Positions 1-6,139 of a stretch of DNA of 7,859 bases are shown piece by piece. Under the pieces are notes generated by a model that saw only the letters and a program-made list of their open reading frames with translations, was not told the origin of the DNA and ran no database searches. Each line of letters opens with the position of its first letter. Position 1 is the stretch's first letter. The stretch covers positions 1 through 7,859 of the forward strand of contig JACQNB010000031.1 in assembly GCA_016203265.1 (NCBI GenBank), written 5' to 3'. Source of the stretch: Candidatus Woesearchaeota archaeon (GTDB lineage Archaea; Nanobdellota; Nanobdellia; Woesearchaeales; ARS49). Both the position numbers and the translations under genes were made by a program.

Positions 1-593
1 AGGTCTTTGTGGCGCGCAATTGCCAAGAGCTTGCCTAACGCCTTGTTCTTTTTGCTCATGCTATCTCGGCTTGAGAACGCGATGGCACCTTCATCGACCA
101 AGACAACGCCGCCGTTCTTGACGTCCTCAATCTGTTCGACTGACTCAATCCAGACCGGTAACACGTCCTGCTTGACGCCAACCACGTACGCGGGGCGTTG
201 AGTCTTTGCGTGGATGTTCTCCATCACTCTGAATCCTAAAACGCTCTTTCCGGAGCCTCTCCTGCCTGCAATAAGCACAATCGAACTTGCGTTTCTCAGG
301 CGTTCACCAAAGCGTTGGAAGTCGCCCTTGATTGTAGTAATGGGCTCCATCGGCACGAACGTGGCGGGCGTTTTCGTTGCAGAAGCGCGTCGCTTCTTGA
401 CTTCCTTGACCGCCTCCTGGACTGCGGGCGTGGATTCAACGTTCGACTTCAATGATTTGACTTGATTGATGATGGACTTGATGCCGAGATACTCAAACTT
501 GACCGACCACCAGAAGAACATCCCGAACGCTCGAAGCCCTTGATACGCATACTTGAGCGCCTTGATGCCGCCGTGCAGTTTCTTGCGTCTCAT
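1..593 (-). CDS. Zot-like P-loop ATPase, partial (3' end beyond the left edge)
   Basis: The minus-strand frame is open from an ATG at 593 to the window edge (197 codons, no stop), so the C-terminus is missing. The Walker A motif GRRGSGKS is at residues 110-117 and the Walker B stretch VVLVDEGA at 163-170. The spacing of about 50 residues and the sequence after Walker B resemble Zot/phage-morphogenesis-type ATPases; family assignment is inference. Residues 1-50 are basic and aromatic-rich (FFWW at 26-29) and may touch a membrane; residues 52-80 look like a charged linker. The start is fixed by the SD AGGAG at 600-604, six bases before the ATG, and by an ATGA overlap with the stop of the upstream small gene, which implies translational coupling. 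Zot-like ATPases are frequent in archaeal and bacterial viruses, plasmids and integrated elements. A DNA-packaging or transfer ATPase is the best guess; a generic AAA+ protein is possible. Confidence 0.8.
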   Translation of the reverse strand, partial: MRRKKLHGGIKALKYAYQGLRAFGMFFWWSVKFEYLGIKSIINQVKSLKSNVESTPAVQEAVKEVKKRRASATKTPATFVPMEPITTIKGDFQRFGERLRNASSIVLIAGRRGSGKSVLGFRVMENIHAKTQRPAYVVGVKQDVLPVWIESVEQIEDVKNGGVVLVDEGAIAFSSRDSMSKKNKALGKLLAIARHKD

Positions 594-892
594 GTCTTTC
601 TCCTGCTCTGTGGCGCGCGATGCGGAAGCAACGTCGAGAACGTCCAACCCATTTTTTCGAAATACACAGGCGTGCCTTGGTCTGTCGGCGTGTCGCGGTC
701 TTGACGTGCCTTATAGTAGTCACGCATTCGGTGGTAATCATCCGGATTTTTGAACACGACACTGTACGGCAAGCCATCAGAAATAAAATGCAGATTAATC
801 AGCACGCCATTCAACTCATTATCCAGCGTCGTTTCAATCCCTGCGGACTTGAGGTCAAACGCGATGGTGCCCAGTGATGCTCGATCCCCCAT
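590..892 (-). CDS. Hypothetical 100-aa protein coupled to the ATPase
   Basis: I do not recognise this 100-residue protein. It has no signal peptide or membrane segment. The N-terminal 50 residues alternate hydrophobic and polar residues as in a small alpha/beta domain, the middle (residues 51-66) is rich in Asp, Tyr and Arg, and the C-terminus is basic (SRRKT). The ATG at 892 has no clear SD, but a TATA box (TTTATAAA, 915-922) is centred 26-27 bp upstream, which fits a leaderless transcript starting at the ATG itself. Its stop codon overlaps the start of the Zot-like ATPase gene as ATGA, so the two genes are almost certainly co-expressed. A role as accessory protein to the ATPase is inferred from position only. 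The overlapping frames on the plus strand have no promoter or SD support. Confidence 0.7.
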   Translation of the reverse strand: MGDRASLGTIAFDLKSAGIETTLDNELNGVLINLHFISDGLPYSVVFKNPDDYHRMRDYYKARQDRDTPTDQGTPVYFEKMGWTFSTLLPHRAPQSRRKT

Positions 893-914
893 ACATCCAA
901 GAAAGAATCACTGG

Positions 915-922
915 TTTATAAA
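915..922 (-). promoter_or_regulatory. TATA box for the hypothetical/ATPase gene pair
   Basis: TTTATAAA lies in the 38-bp gap after the flavoprotein gene. Its centre is 26.5 bp from the A of the ATG at 892, the usual archaeal TATA-to-start-site distance, so transcript start and start codon probably coincide. The element is palindromic, but no plus-strand gene lies downstream. Confidence 0.65.
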
Positions 923-930
923 TAAATTGG

Positions 931-2043
931 TCAGTTGACGAGCTCATCAATCACTTGCTTTGCTGGCTTGATTGCGGTAATCGTGTCGATGTCCGCGCTG
1001 ACCGTGTACAGCCCTTCACGGATGACGTTGCCTTGCGCCGGACAATTGCCGTTCAACGGACGAACGTATTGTTCCGGACAGTCCCCTGCTTTGTGTGACA
1101 GCGATTTCCTCATGGAATTGCCCAGCGCGCAGCAGATGCAGAAGTGCTTGCCCTTCTTATCCTGGGCCAAGGGCGAGCCACGCAAATACCTGAACGGGTA
1201 GCCTGCCGGCGAGCCCCACTCCGGCGTGCCGATCAGGACATCCGCGTTCGAGCTTTCGACGAGTGTTTGTTTGAAACGCTCGGACGCGCCGCTTTCGGGC
1301 GTTGCCACGAACGGCGTGCCCACGTGCACGCCCGCGGCACCCAAGGACAACGCGCGGTCAATATCCTTTCGCGTGCGAATGCCGCCGGACACGAAGACCG
1401 GAATCCTGAATGTTGTTGCGTATTCGAGCACCGGGCCCAAGAGCGCGTCGAACACATCATAGTCGCGCAAGAAGTGCTCGCCCGCCTGCTGGATTTTGCG
1501 ATAGTTGAATCCCAAATGGCCTGCTGATTTCGGACCGGCGAGAATGACGGCATCCGGAGGGGCGTGGCCTTCCTTGAGCCAGCGTTCCGTGATGATCTGC
1601 AATGTCTTGTCGGAAGAAACGATTGGAACGAGCGCGATCTTATGGTCTTTTGAGCCGAAGAATTTCGCGACCAAGGACGGCAACGCCAACGGAAAGCCAG
1701 CCCCGCTGATGATCATGTTCGCCTGCCCTCGGACTGCGCCTTCCACCGATTGCTCATACGTGCGTTCGAGCTTGACCATGATGTTGATGTTCGCGTAGCC
1801 ACAAGCTTGCTTGGTGTCCGCGATTTCGCGCGCGACTGCTTCCGTCTGGCCCAATTGCGAGCCGACGCGCATGGACGTGAGCTGGTCAAGTGCCGCGCTC
1901 GAGACGGTTCCCATCGCGTCCGCGTTGCCGACGGCAGACGCGAGCTCAGTCAACGAAATGCCGACGCCCATGCCTCCCTGGATGACCGGCAATCGCGGTC
2001 GGTCTGCCCACGGAAACTGCACTTGTTTGAGAGAATGAGCCAT
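931..2043 (-). CDS. NAD(P)H-dependent flavin oxidoreductase, nitronate monooxygenase/FabK-like, with Cys-rich tail
   Basis: A 370-residue TIM-barrel flavoprotein of the nitronate monooxygenase (2-nitropropane dioxygenase)/FabK superfamily. The FMN-binding start PVIQGGMG is at residues 19-26. AGHLG at 174-178 carries the His (176) that is catalytic in nitronate monooxygenases. The phosphate-binding loop SGGIRTRKD is at 219-227, followed by AAGVHVGTPFVAT at 236-248. Family members oxidise alkyl nitronates or reduce enoyl-ACP; the substrate here cannot be read from sequence. Oddly, residues 300-335 hold five cysteines (C302, C304, C305, C322, C334), a tail absent from the classic fungal and Pseudomonas enzymes, which might bind a metal or Fe-S cluster. 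The ATG at 2043 follows the stop of the preceding small membrane protein gene by 20 bp, with only a weak GGGG before it, suggesting an operon. The protein looks cytoplasmic. Confidence 0.9.
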   Translation of the reverse strand: MAHSLKQVQFPWADRPRLPVIQGGMGVGISLTELASAVGNADAMGTVSSAALDQLTSMRVGSQLGQTEAVAREIADTKQACGYANINIMVKLERTYEQSVEGAVRGQANMIISGAGFPLALPSLVAKFFGSKDHKIALVPIVSSDKTLQIITERWLKEGHAPPDAVILAGPKSAGHLGFNYRKIQQAGEHFLRDYDVFDALLGPVLEYATTFRIPVFVSGGIRTRKDIDRALSLGAAGVHVGTPFVATPESGASERFKQTLVESSNADVLIGTPEWGSPAGYPFRYLRGSPLAQDKKGKHFCICCALGNSMRKSLSHKAGDCPEQYVRPLNGNCPAQGNVIREGLYTVSADIDTITAIKPAKQVIDELVN

Positions 2044-2063
2044 ATGCCCCGAAACAAACGAAC

Positions 2064-2417
2064 CTAGTGGCGCTTAAAAGCCTTTCCGAAAAGGCCGCGG
2101 ACATACCCGACGGCGCCCAAGACCAAGCCAAATGCATAACCCTGCCTGAACGCTTCGACTTCTTGCAGGGTGACAAGTTTTTGGGGGATGACCGGAGCAA
2201 CAATAGCCTCGATTGTTTTTTGCGCAGGAACACTCGGAGCCTCGAGCGCCATCGGCGAATCATACTTTGAGAAGGGACTCGCTTCGACGTACTGGTGGCA
2301 CGTGCCCACCTGCATGCGGTCTTGATACGCCTGAAGCTCGAGCTGCGTCAATGGTCCGTCCGTAAAGTCTCCACTCACATCGGCCAATCCGTCTTCGCCC
2401 CTTATAAACTTTATCAC
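2064..2417 (-). CDS. Small protein with one C-terminal membrane helix, unknown function
   Basis: I do not recognise this protein of up to 117 residues. The first 80 residues are polar and acidic with a Pro/Ala-rich stretch (about 60-80). Residues 91-112 form one Gly-rich hydrophobic segment followed by a basic end (GKAFKRH), as in a tail-anchored protein or one that inserts a single helix. Two starts compete. GTG at 2417 overlaps the stop of the upstream DUF3096-like gene as GTGA, which suggests coupling. GTG at 2378 (104 residues) lies exactly 26-27 bp after a TATA box at 2401-2408, which suggests a leaderless internal transcript. The residues between the two starts are unremarkable, so I cannot decide. 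The flavoprotein gene follows 20 bp downstream. Confidence 0.65.
   Translation of the reverse strand: MIKFIRGEDGLADVSGDFTDGPLTQLELQAYQDRMQVGTCHQYVEASPFSKYDSPMALEAPSVPAQKTIEAIVAPVIPQKLVTLQEVEAFRQGYAFGLVLGAVGYVRGLFGKAFKRH
2401..2408 (-). promoter_or_regulatory. TATA box, possible internal operon promoter
   Basis: TTTATAAG on the minus strand, centred 26-27 bp before a GTG codon at 2378 that is in frame with the downstream gene. It would start a leaderless mRNA for the single-helix protein and the flavoprotein independently of the upstream genes. It lies inside the longer reading frame that begins at 2417. Confidence 0.5.
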
Positions 2418-2542
2418 AGCCCAAAAATCATGATTGCGCCGGTCAGGATCAAATACAATCCGATAATCCAGCGCAACAGGCCCGGAAACGCGAGCACGAG
2501 CACGCCGAAAATCAACGTCATTATGCCTGCAACGAGTGCCAT
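2414..2542 (-). CDS. DUF3096-like small membrane protein, 42 aa
   Basis: A 42-residue open frame (ATG 2542 to TGA 2414-2416) encodes two hydrophobic segments, residues 2-19 and 24-41, separated by a short PGLLRW turn. Size, two-helix hairpin layout and motifs (LAFPGLLRWIIGLYLILTG) match the DUF3096 family of tiny membrane proteins as I know it; its function is unknown. The SD GAGGTG lies just before the ATG. A TATA-like TTTTTATA at 2577-2584 predicts a start site near 2555, leaving a short leader that contains this SD. An in-frame ATG at 2560 would add six residues (MSEVVS) but would precede the predicted start site. The stop overlaps the GTG at 2417 of the next gene. It is short enough to be missed by automated annotation. 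Confidence 0.72.
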   Translation of the reverse strand: MALVAGIMTLIFGVLVLAFPGLLRWIIGLYLILTGAIMIFGL

Positions 2543-2576
2543 AGACACCACCTCACTCATTCTTAAGGCAAGAAGC

Positions 2577-2584
2577 TATAAAAA
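2577..2584 (-). promoter_or_regulatory. TATA-like element before the DUF3096-like gene
   Basis: TTTTTATA on the minus strand, immediately after the hisS stop codon. It predicts transcription from about 2555, 13 bases before the ATG at 2542, with GAGGTG inside the leader. The same U-rich run may also help terminate hisS transcripts. Confidence 0.45.
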
Positions 2585-2586
2585 CG

Positions 2587-3855
2587 TTATGACAAGGATG
2601 CGAGCTCGACCAAACGCTCTTCGCCCGTCTGCATGTTCTTGATTTTTACTTTCTTTTCTGCCAGTTCTTTCGGGCCGAGGATGATGACGTTCTTTGCGCC
2701 GATTGCGTTGGCGTATTCCAGCTGCTTTCCGAACTTCCGGCCCATCAGGTCCAAGTCGCACGAGGTTCTGCGCGAGAGTTTGGCCGAGAGTTTCACGGCT
2801 TCGTCCGTGAGGTCAGGCGTGACCGTGACGATGTAGTAGTCTGGGCCGATGTTCGGTTGCGGCAGCTTTCCTTTTGACTCAAGCAAGAGCCAGAGCGTCT
2901 TGTCGCCCAACCCGAAGCCGACCGCGGGACAGGGTTCGCCGCCCATCAGTTCGACCAGGTTGTCGTATCTGCCACCGCCCGCGATTGCCCGGAACTGGCC
3001 GGTCTTGTCGAAGACCTCGAACACGGTGCCGGTGTAGTATGCCAAGCCTCGTGCGAGACTCAAGTCCACTTCGAGATAGTTGGACGGCATCACGTTCAGC
3101 ACGTTTTCCAATTCCGCAAGCCCAACAATGGCGTCTCGTCCGGGCGCGAGCTTTCTGATTTCTTCCAACGCTTCCTTGGGCTTTGCCTTGATGGAGACAA
3201 TCTTCTTGACGTTGTCTGCCTGCTCTTGGTTCAGTCCGGTTTCCAACAAAAGCTTGATGAAATCATTGTCTTCGACTTTCGACTTCTTGTCTATGGCTCT
3301 TGTAACGTCTTCAAGTTTGTTCTTGGCGACGCCAGCTTGGAGCAACAGCCCTTCCAACAGTTTTCTGTTGTTGATTTTGACGACAATGTCTGATTCGGTC
3401 AAATCAAACTTGTTCAGGCAGTCGATTGCGAGACAGATGACGTCGGCATCTGCTTCCGGACGATCAGAACCGAACAGTTCAACGCTCAACTGGTAGAATT
3501 CTCGTGCTCTGCCTTTCTGCGGCGCTTCATAGCGCCACACTTTGTCGATGCTGAACCATTTGACTGGCTTCGGGACTGCCTTTTGCTTCGCGATGAACAT
3601 CCTCGTCATCGGCACCGTGAGGTCGAACCGCAACCCTAATTCTTCGGTCGAACGCTTGTCCAACGTGAAAATCTGGCTTCTGACTTCATCGCCTGACTTC
3701 TGCGTCAGGCACGGCATCGTTTCCAACGCAGGCGCTTCGACTTCCTGGAAACCAAAATTGATCGAGGCTTTTCGCAATACGTTGAAGATGTCTCTTTGGA
3801 TTGCCTTCTTTTCGGCATACCAGTCTTCCGTTCCTTTCACCGGTTGGAATGTCAT
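2587..3855 (-). CDS. hisS: Histidyl-tRNA synthetase, archaeal type
   Basis: A cytoplasmic class II aminoacyl-tRNA synthetase that charges tRNA-His with histidine. At 422 residues it has the usual length for the enzyme. Visible motifs: KGTEDWYAEK at 7-16; the histidine/ATP-site segment LRFDLTVPMTR at 75-85; motif 2 around WRYEAPQKGRAREFYQLS (107-124); the HisRS signature LARGLAYYTGTVFE at 267-280 with catalytic Arg269; GGGRYDNLVELMGG at 293-306; and a motif-3 region GFGLGDKTL (313-321) without the bacterial-style Arg, as I recall for archaeal HisRS. Residues 335-422 form the anticodon-binding alpha/beta domain. The ATG at 3855 has GAGG eight bases upstream. The gene lies 137 bp downstream of tRNA-His(GTG) on the same strand, with no convincing TATA box between, so both may come from one transcript. 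Assignment is secure. Confidence 0.97.
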   Translation of the reverse strand: MTFQPVKGTEDWYAEKKAIQRDIFNVLRKASINFGFQEVEAPALETMPCLTQKSGDEVRSQIFTLDKRSTEELGLRFDLTVPMTRMFIAKQKAVPKPVKWFSIDKVWRYEAPQKGRAREFYQLSVELFGSDRPEADADVICLAIDCLNKFDLTESDIVVKINNRKLLEGLLLQAGVAKNKLEDVTRAIDKKSKVEDNDFIKLLLETGLNQEQADNVKKIVSIKAKPKEALEEIRKLAPGRDAIVGLAELENVLNVMPSNYLEVDLSLARGLAYYTGTVFEVFDKTGQFRAIAGGGRYDNLVELMGGEPCPAVGFGLGDKTLWLLLESKGKLPQPNIGPDYYIVTVTPDLTDEAVKLSAKLSRRTSCDLDLMGRKFGKQLEYANAIGAKNVIILGPKELAEKKVKIKNMQTGEERLVELASLS

Positions 3856-3910
3856 CTTGTTTGCCTCTTTGGCGCCCCCGCTTTACCGTTCCTGACGAGC
3901 CTTGGTGCGT

Positions 3911-3925
3911 TCGAAGGATTTTCGA
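3911..3925. repeat. Inverted repeat TCGAA-N5-TTCGA in the hisS leader
   Basis: A perfect 5-5-5 inverted repeat between tRNA-His and hisS, 56 bp before the hisS ATG. It could be an operator or a weak hairpin in the leader RNA. It appears once and no TATA box adjoins it, so its function is open. Confidence 0.35.
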
Positions 3926-3949
3926 GCACGCGACGCAAAACCTGCCAGG

Positions 3950-3982
3950 GGAGCAGAACTTGGGACGTACAACTCTGCTTCC
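3950..3982 (-). other. Hairpin in the tRNA-His/hisS spacer
   Basis: The arms CTGCTTCC (3975-3982) and GGAGCAG (3950-3956) pair over seven base pairs with one bulge, and an inner TTG/CAA can add three more. In RNA read from the minus strand it begins about ten bases after the tRNA 3' end, so it may guide 3' processing, termination or hisS control. There is no U-run directly after it, so a bacterial-type intrinsic terminator is unlikely. Confidence 0.4.
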
Positions 3983-3992
3983 TTTTCAAAAG

Positions 3993-4064
3993 GGCGGCTA
4001 CCGGGGATCGAACCCGGGTCATGCGGGCCACAGCCGCACGTTCTGCCACTAAACTATAGCCACC
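3993..4064 (-). tRNA. tRNA-His (anticodon GTG)
   Basis: The minus strand folds into a complete cloverleaf. It has an extra G-1 (4064) opposite C73 (3993), the identity pair of tRNA-His; acceptor stem GTGGCTA/TAGCCGC with one G-U pair; T8 A9; D-stem GTTT/GAAC; anticodon stem TGCGG/CCGCA around loop CTGTGGC with anticodon GTG; a four-base variable region; and T-arm CCGGG-TTCGATC-CCCGG. No CCA is encoded: after C73 the sequence runs CTTTTG. There is no intron. Encoded G-1 and absent CCA are both typical of archaea. It lies upstream of hisS on the same strand. Confidence 0.97.
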
Positions 4065-4138
4065 GATGAATGATTTGACCGTGAAGAGACCTCTTTCCAG
4101 AAGCCACGTTTGGATTTTGAATTACTCGGGAGAAGGGT

Positions 4139-4171
4139 CTACGCACAATGAAGACAATCAACTGCCATCAT
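4139..4171 (-). CDS. Possible leaderless 10-aa micro-ORF before tRNA-His
   Basis: ATG at 4171, located 26-27 bp from the TATA centre, opens the frame MMAVDCLHCA followed by TAG. The spacing is the same as for the leaderless genes elsewhere in the window. It holds one His and two Cys in ten residues, too few to call it a classical histidine attenuator leader. It may be chance: short frames are common, and the transcript may serve only the tRNA. Confidence 0.22.
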   Translation of the reverse strand: MMAVDCLHCA

Positions 4172-4192
4172 GAAGCTATGTGGTTTTTGACG

Positions 4193-4202
4193 ATTTATAA
4201 AT
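4193..4202 (-). promoter_or_regulatory. TATA box upstream of tRNA-His and hisS
   Basis: The palindrome ATTTATAAAT begins one base after the doxX-like stop codon and is the only convincing TATA element before tRNA-His on this strand. It predicts a start site near 4171, about 107 bases before the mature tRNA. An ATG lies exactly at 4171 and opens a ten-codon frame (see the micro-ORF entry). Confidence 0.6.
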
Positions 4203-4589
4203 CTATCGCACGCGCAACAGATCAGCTAGTTTTTTCGGGAAACCTTGCAACGCAAGCAACGCCAAGGGCGCGGCCCAGTTTGCCCAGCGTTCGACAAAGT
4301 CCCAAATCGGGTCGCCGGCAATCGGACGAATCAACGCAGTCATGAAACCCCACAACGTCGCCCAGACCAACACGAGCCGTATCGGCCAGACCAGCGCGAA
4401 CAGGGCAACGATGATGTCCAACGAACCGATGACCGGCATTAACGTCGTTGCCGCTGTTTCCGAAAATCCGACGGCCGTGAAGAACGGAATCCAGTCTTGT
4501 TTGACGCCGAGCGCGAACACGCCGTGGCCGAGAAACGCCCCGAAAATGCCGATGCGGAGAATCCATTCCGTCATTGTTTGTTTTTCCAT
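4203..4589 (-). CDS. DoxX-like four-helix membrane protein
   Basis: A 128-residue integral membrane protein with about four hydrophobic helices (roughly residues 8-27, 47-67, 69-88 and 103-117). The opening helix LRIGIFGAFLGHGVFAL, the small size and the four-helix layout match the DoxX-like family, named after a subunit associated with thiosulfate:quinone oxidoreductase in Acidianus; many members act in thiol, quinone or sulfur redox stress. The exact substrate is unknown. The ATG at 4589 follows the stop of the polyferredoxin gene by only two bases, and a strong SD (GGGGAGGG, 4595-4602) sits inside the end of that gene, so the two form one operon. Expression would therefore depend on the promoter and operators near 6106-6161. 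An ATG at residue 6 is an alternative start with a poorer SD distance. Confidence 0.78.
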   Translation of the reverse strand: MEKQTMTEWILRIGIFGAFLGHGVFALGVKQDWIPFFTAVGFSETAATTLMPVIGSLDIIVALFALVWPIRLVLVWATLWGFMTALIRPIAGDPIWDFVERWANWAAPLALLALQGFPKKLADLLRVR

Positions 4590-4591
4590 GG

Positions 4592-6106
4592 TTACCCTCC
4601 CCGATGCGCCATCGGCATCGAGAACAACAGTATATTGACGATGAACACCACGACCAGCAGCAACGCGTGCGGCAAAAGCACCTTGAGCGCCAGCACGGCA
4701 TTCTGTTCACGGGCGCGGGCGATCTTGTACGCGACGTACAACGTCCCGATGCCGCCCGCGATGATGAGCCCGAACTGCAGTCCGGAAATGACTGATGTGC
4801 CCGCGAACGCCCCGAAATTGTCCACCCTGCCAGTCACCAATCCCACGAACGCGCCGAGGATTGACTTGCCTTCGGAAATCAAGTGGAACAGGTTATGCGC
4901 GATGTGTCCCGCGACGTCGATTGGGATGAACGCGTATCCGAAGGCCGCGAAATTGTCGATGGTGGACGATTTTGCAGTCTGGAGCCTGCTCGAGATGGCG
5001 CTCGTGAGCGTCATCAAAAGCAACGGCAACGCGACGGCCGCCGCGTAGAGGATGGAGATCGAGGCCTTTTCACCAATGCCATATCCCATCAGCCAGCCGT
5101 TCAGGTCTGCCCAAACGGCAAGCATGCCGAGGTTTTGGATGATGACGATGCCGACCATGAGTTTCGCGAAAAAGCTCTCCGAGAAGCTCACCCGCGCATG
5201 GCTCCACAATTCCGAGGCGATACCTCGGACGCGCATCACGATGTTGTCGTTCGGGCAGTTCTTGATGCAGTTCGCGCACAATGTACAGTTGCGCATCCCT
5301 ATTTTGCCCGGCATGACGTTGAAGTACGGACACGCGCCGGCTTTCCCTCCGAAATAGCAGAGCTTTTCCTTGCACGCCAGGCACACGGCCTTGTCCTTCG
5401 ACTCGATGGACACACCCGAGAGCATCGAATAGTTGCCGCTCACGCCACCGAGGAAACAAAGGTGCTTGCAGAACGTCCTGCGCTCATAGCGCAGACTGAT
5501 GATGATGGTGCCGAACAGGATGAGCAAGAACACGATACCGGACAGCCAGGGCGTGTCCACCATGCCGTACAGCCGGTCGAAGAGCGTGATGGCGATGAAA
5601 AAGCCATCCGTCATCCAAATGCCGTACTTCATCAGGAACGCGCCTGGCTTGCGCGTCGGATGCGCGAACTTCTGCAAAAAGTCGCCGATGACGGGTAACG
5701 GGCAGACCAAACACCAGAACCTGCCGAACAGGATGAACGTCAACGGCACAAGGGGCCACCAGAGCGTCCACGACAGAATCGAGCCTGGGTTCTGCGCGTA
5801 CGACAAGGAACCCCAGAAGAAATAATAGAAGATGAACAGGAAGAAGATGAGCGTCGGGATCTGGAGCATCTTCGGATAGAACCGCGACGTCATCACGCGC
5901 TTGACGAACCCGAACGAGAGCAGGTCCTTGCCCGCGAACGCGCCGAAGAACAGCACAAATCCCGCTATGAGCGCGAGCATCAGGACGAGCGCGACGCCCG
6001 CATCGAACCAATTCGTTGCGGTGTGGGTATGGACGTGCTCCTGCGCCGACACGGCTGAAGCGAGCAGCGCAACGAGAACCGCCAATACGCAGATGCGGGA
6101 CTTCAT
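4592..6106 (-). CDS. Membrane polyferredoxin, NapH/CcoG/NosR-like
   Basis: A 504-residue membrane electron-transfer protein. Residues 1-21 form a signal peptide ending SAVSA, followed by a His-rich external segment (EHVHTHT, 23-29). About ten further membrane helices follow. Cysteines include C132-x2-C135-P and C213-x3-C217 (the paired CP-type motifs near helix ends in NapH, NosR and CcoG), then a cytoplasmic Fe-S region: C242-x2-C245-x4-C250-x8-C259-P and the classical ferredoxin motif C274-x2-C277-x2-C280-x3-C284-P. Two [4Fe-4S] clusters are expected. A second conserved-looking site, AGHIAHNLFHL (399-409), has three histidines in a helix that could bind haem or metal. Homologues move electrons between quinols and periplasmic reductases or reduce copper; the partner here is unknown. 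The ATG at 6106 is 26 bp from a TATA centre (leaderless), and the operator TTACA-N5-TGTAA touches it. The DoxX-like gene follows directly. Confidence 0.88.
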   Translation of the reverse strand: MKSRICVLAVLVALLASAVSAQEHVHTHTATNWFDAGVALVLMLALIAGFVLFFGAFAGKDLLSFGFVKRVMTSRFYPKMLQIPTLIFFLFIFYYFFWGSLSYAQNPGSILSWTLWWPLVPLTFILFGRFWCLVCPLPVIGDFLQKFAHPTRKPGAFLMKYGIWMTDGFFIAITLFDRLYGMVDTPWLSGIVFLLILFGTIIISLRYERRTFCKHLCFLGGVSGNYSMLSGVSIESKDKAVCLACKEKLCYFGGKAGACPYFNVMPGKIGMRNCTLCANCIKNCPNDNIVMRVRGIASELWSHARVSFSESFFAKLMVGIVIIQNLGMLAVWADLNGWLMGYGIGEKASISILYAAAVALPLLLMTLTSAISSRLQTAKSSTIDNFAAFGYAFIPIDVAGHIAHNLFHLISEGKSILGAFVGLVTGRVDNFGAFAGTSVISGLQFGLIIAGGIGTLYVAYKIARAREQNAVLALKVLLPHALLLVVVFIVNILLFSMPMAHRGG

Positions 6107-6120
6107 TACAAGAACTGTAA
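6106..6120. promoter_or_regulatory. Operator A copy 1: TTACA-N5-TGTAA
   Basis: A perfect inverted repeat (TTACAAGAACTGTAA on plus) fills the space between the TATA box (6128-6135) and the start codon of the polyferredoxin gene, and its outer base is the A of the ATG. A bound protein would block RNA polymerase, so repression is likely. The same repeat with the same position relative to TATA and start occurs at 7489-7503. Confidence 0.75.
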
Positions 6121-6127
6121 AAAAGCC

Positions 6128-6135
6128 CTATAAAA
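6128..6135 (-). promoter_or_regulatory. TATA box of the polyferredoxin operon, readable in both directions
   Basis: On minus it reads TTTTATAG, centred 26 bp before the ATG at 6106. On plus it reads CTATAAAA, an equally good archaeal TATA box predicting a start near 6158, at the far edge of operator B. A separate plus-strand TATA exists at 6176-6184, so plus-strand use of this one is uncertain. Confidence 0.7.
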
Positions 6136-6139
6136 GGGA

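Noticed and set aside
3852..4049. Minus-strand frame of 65 codons spanning tRNA-His and the hisS leader
   Set aside because: It overlaps most of a well-formed tRNA gene, and the product is an Arg-rich string with no recognisable feature.
4065..4171. C/D-box-like sRNA in the tRNA-His leader (ATGATGG resembles box C)
   Set aside because: No box D (CTGA) at a suitable distance and no terminal stem. The match is more simply two adjacent ATG codons.
5212..5228. Perfect inverted repeat CCGAGG-N5-CCTCGG containing GATACC
   Set aside because: It lies inside the polyferredoxin coding sequence, has arms unlike operator B (only one half-site matches), and is not near a TATA box.
4883..5698. Long plus-strand frame (271 codons) opposite the polyferredoxin gene
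   Set aside because: It is antisense to a gene with clear motifs. The product is rich in Arg, Asp, Glu and His without hydrophobic or domain pattern, as expected from the complement of GC-rich third positions. No TATA box or SD was seen.
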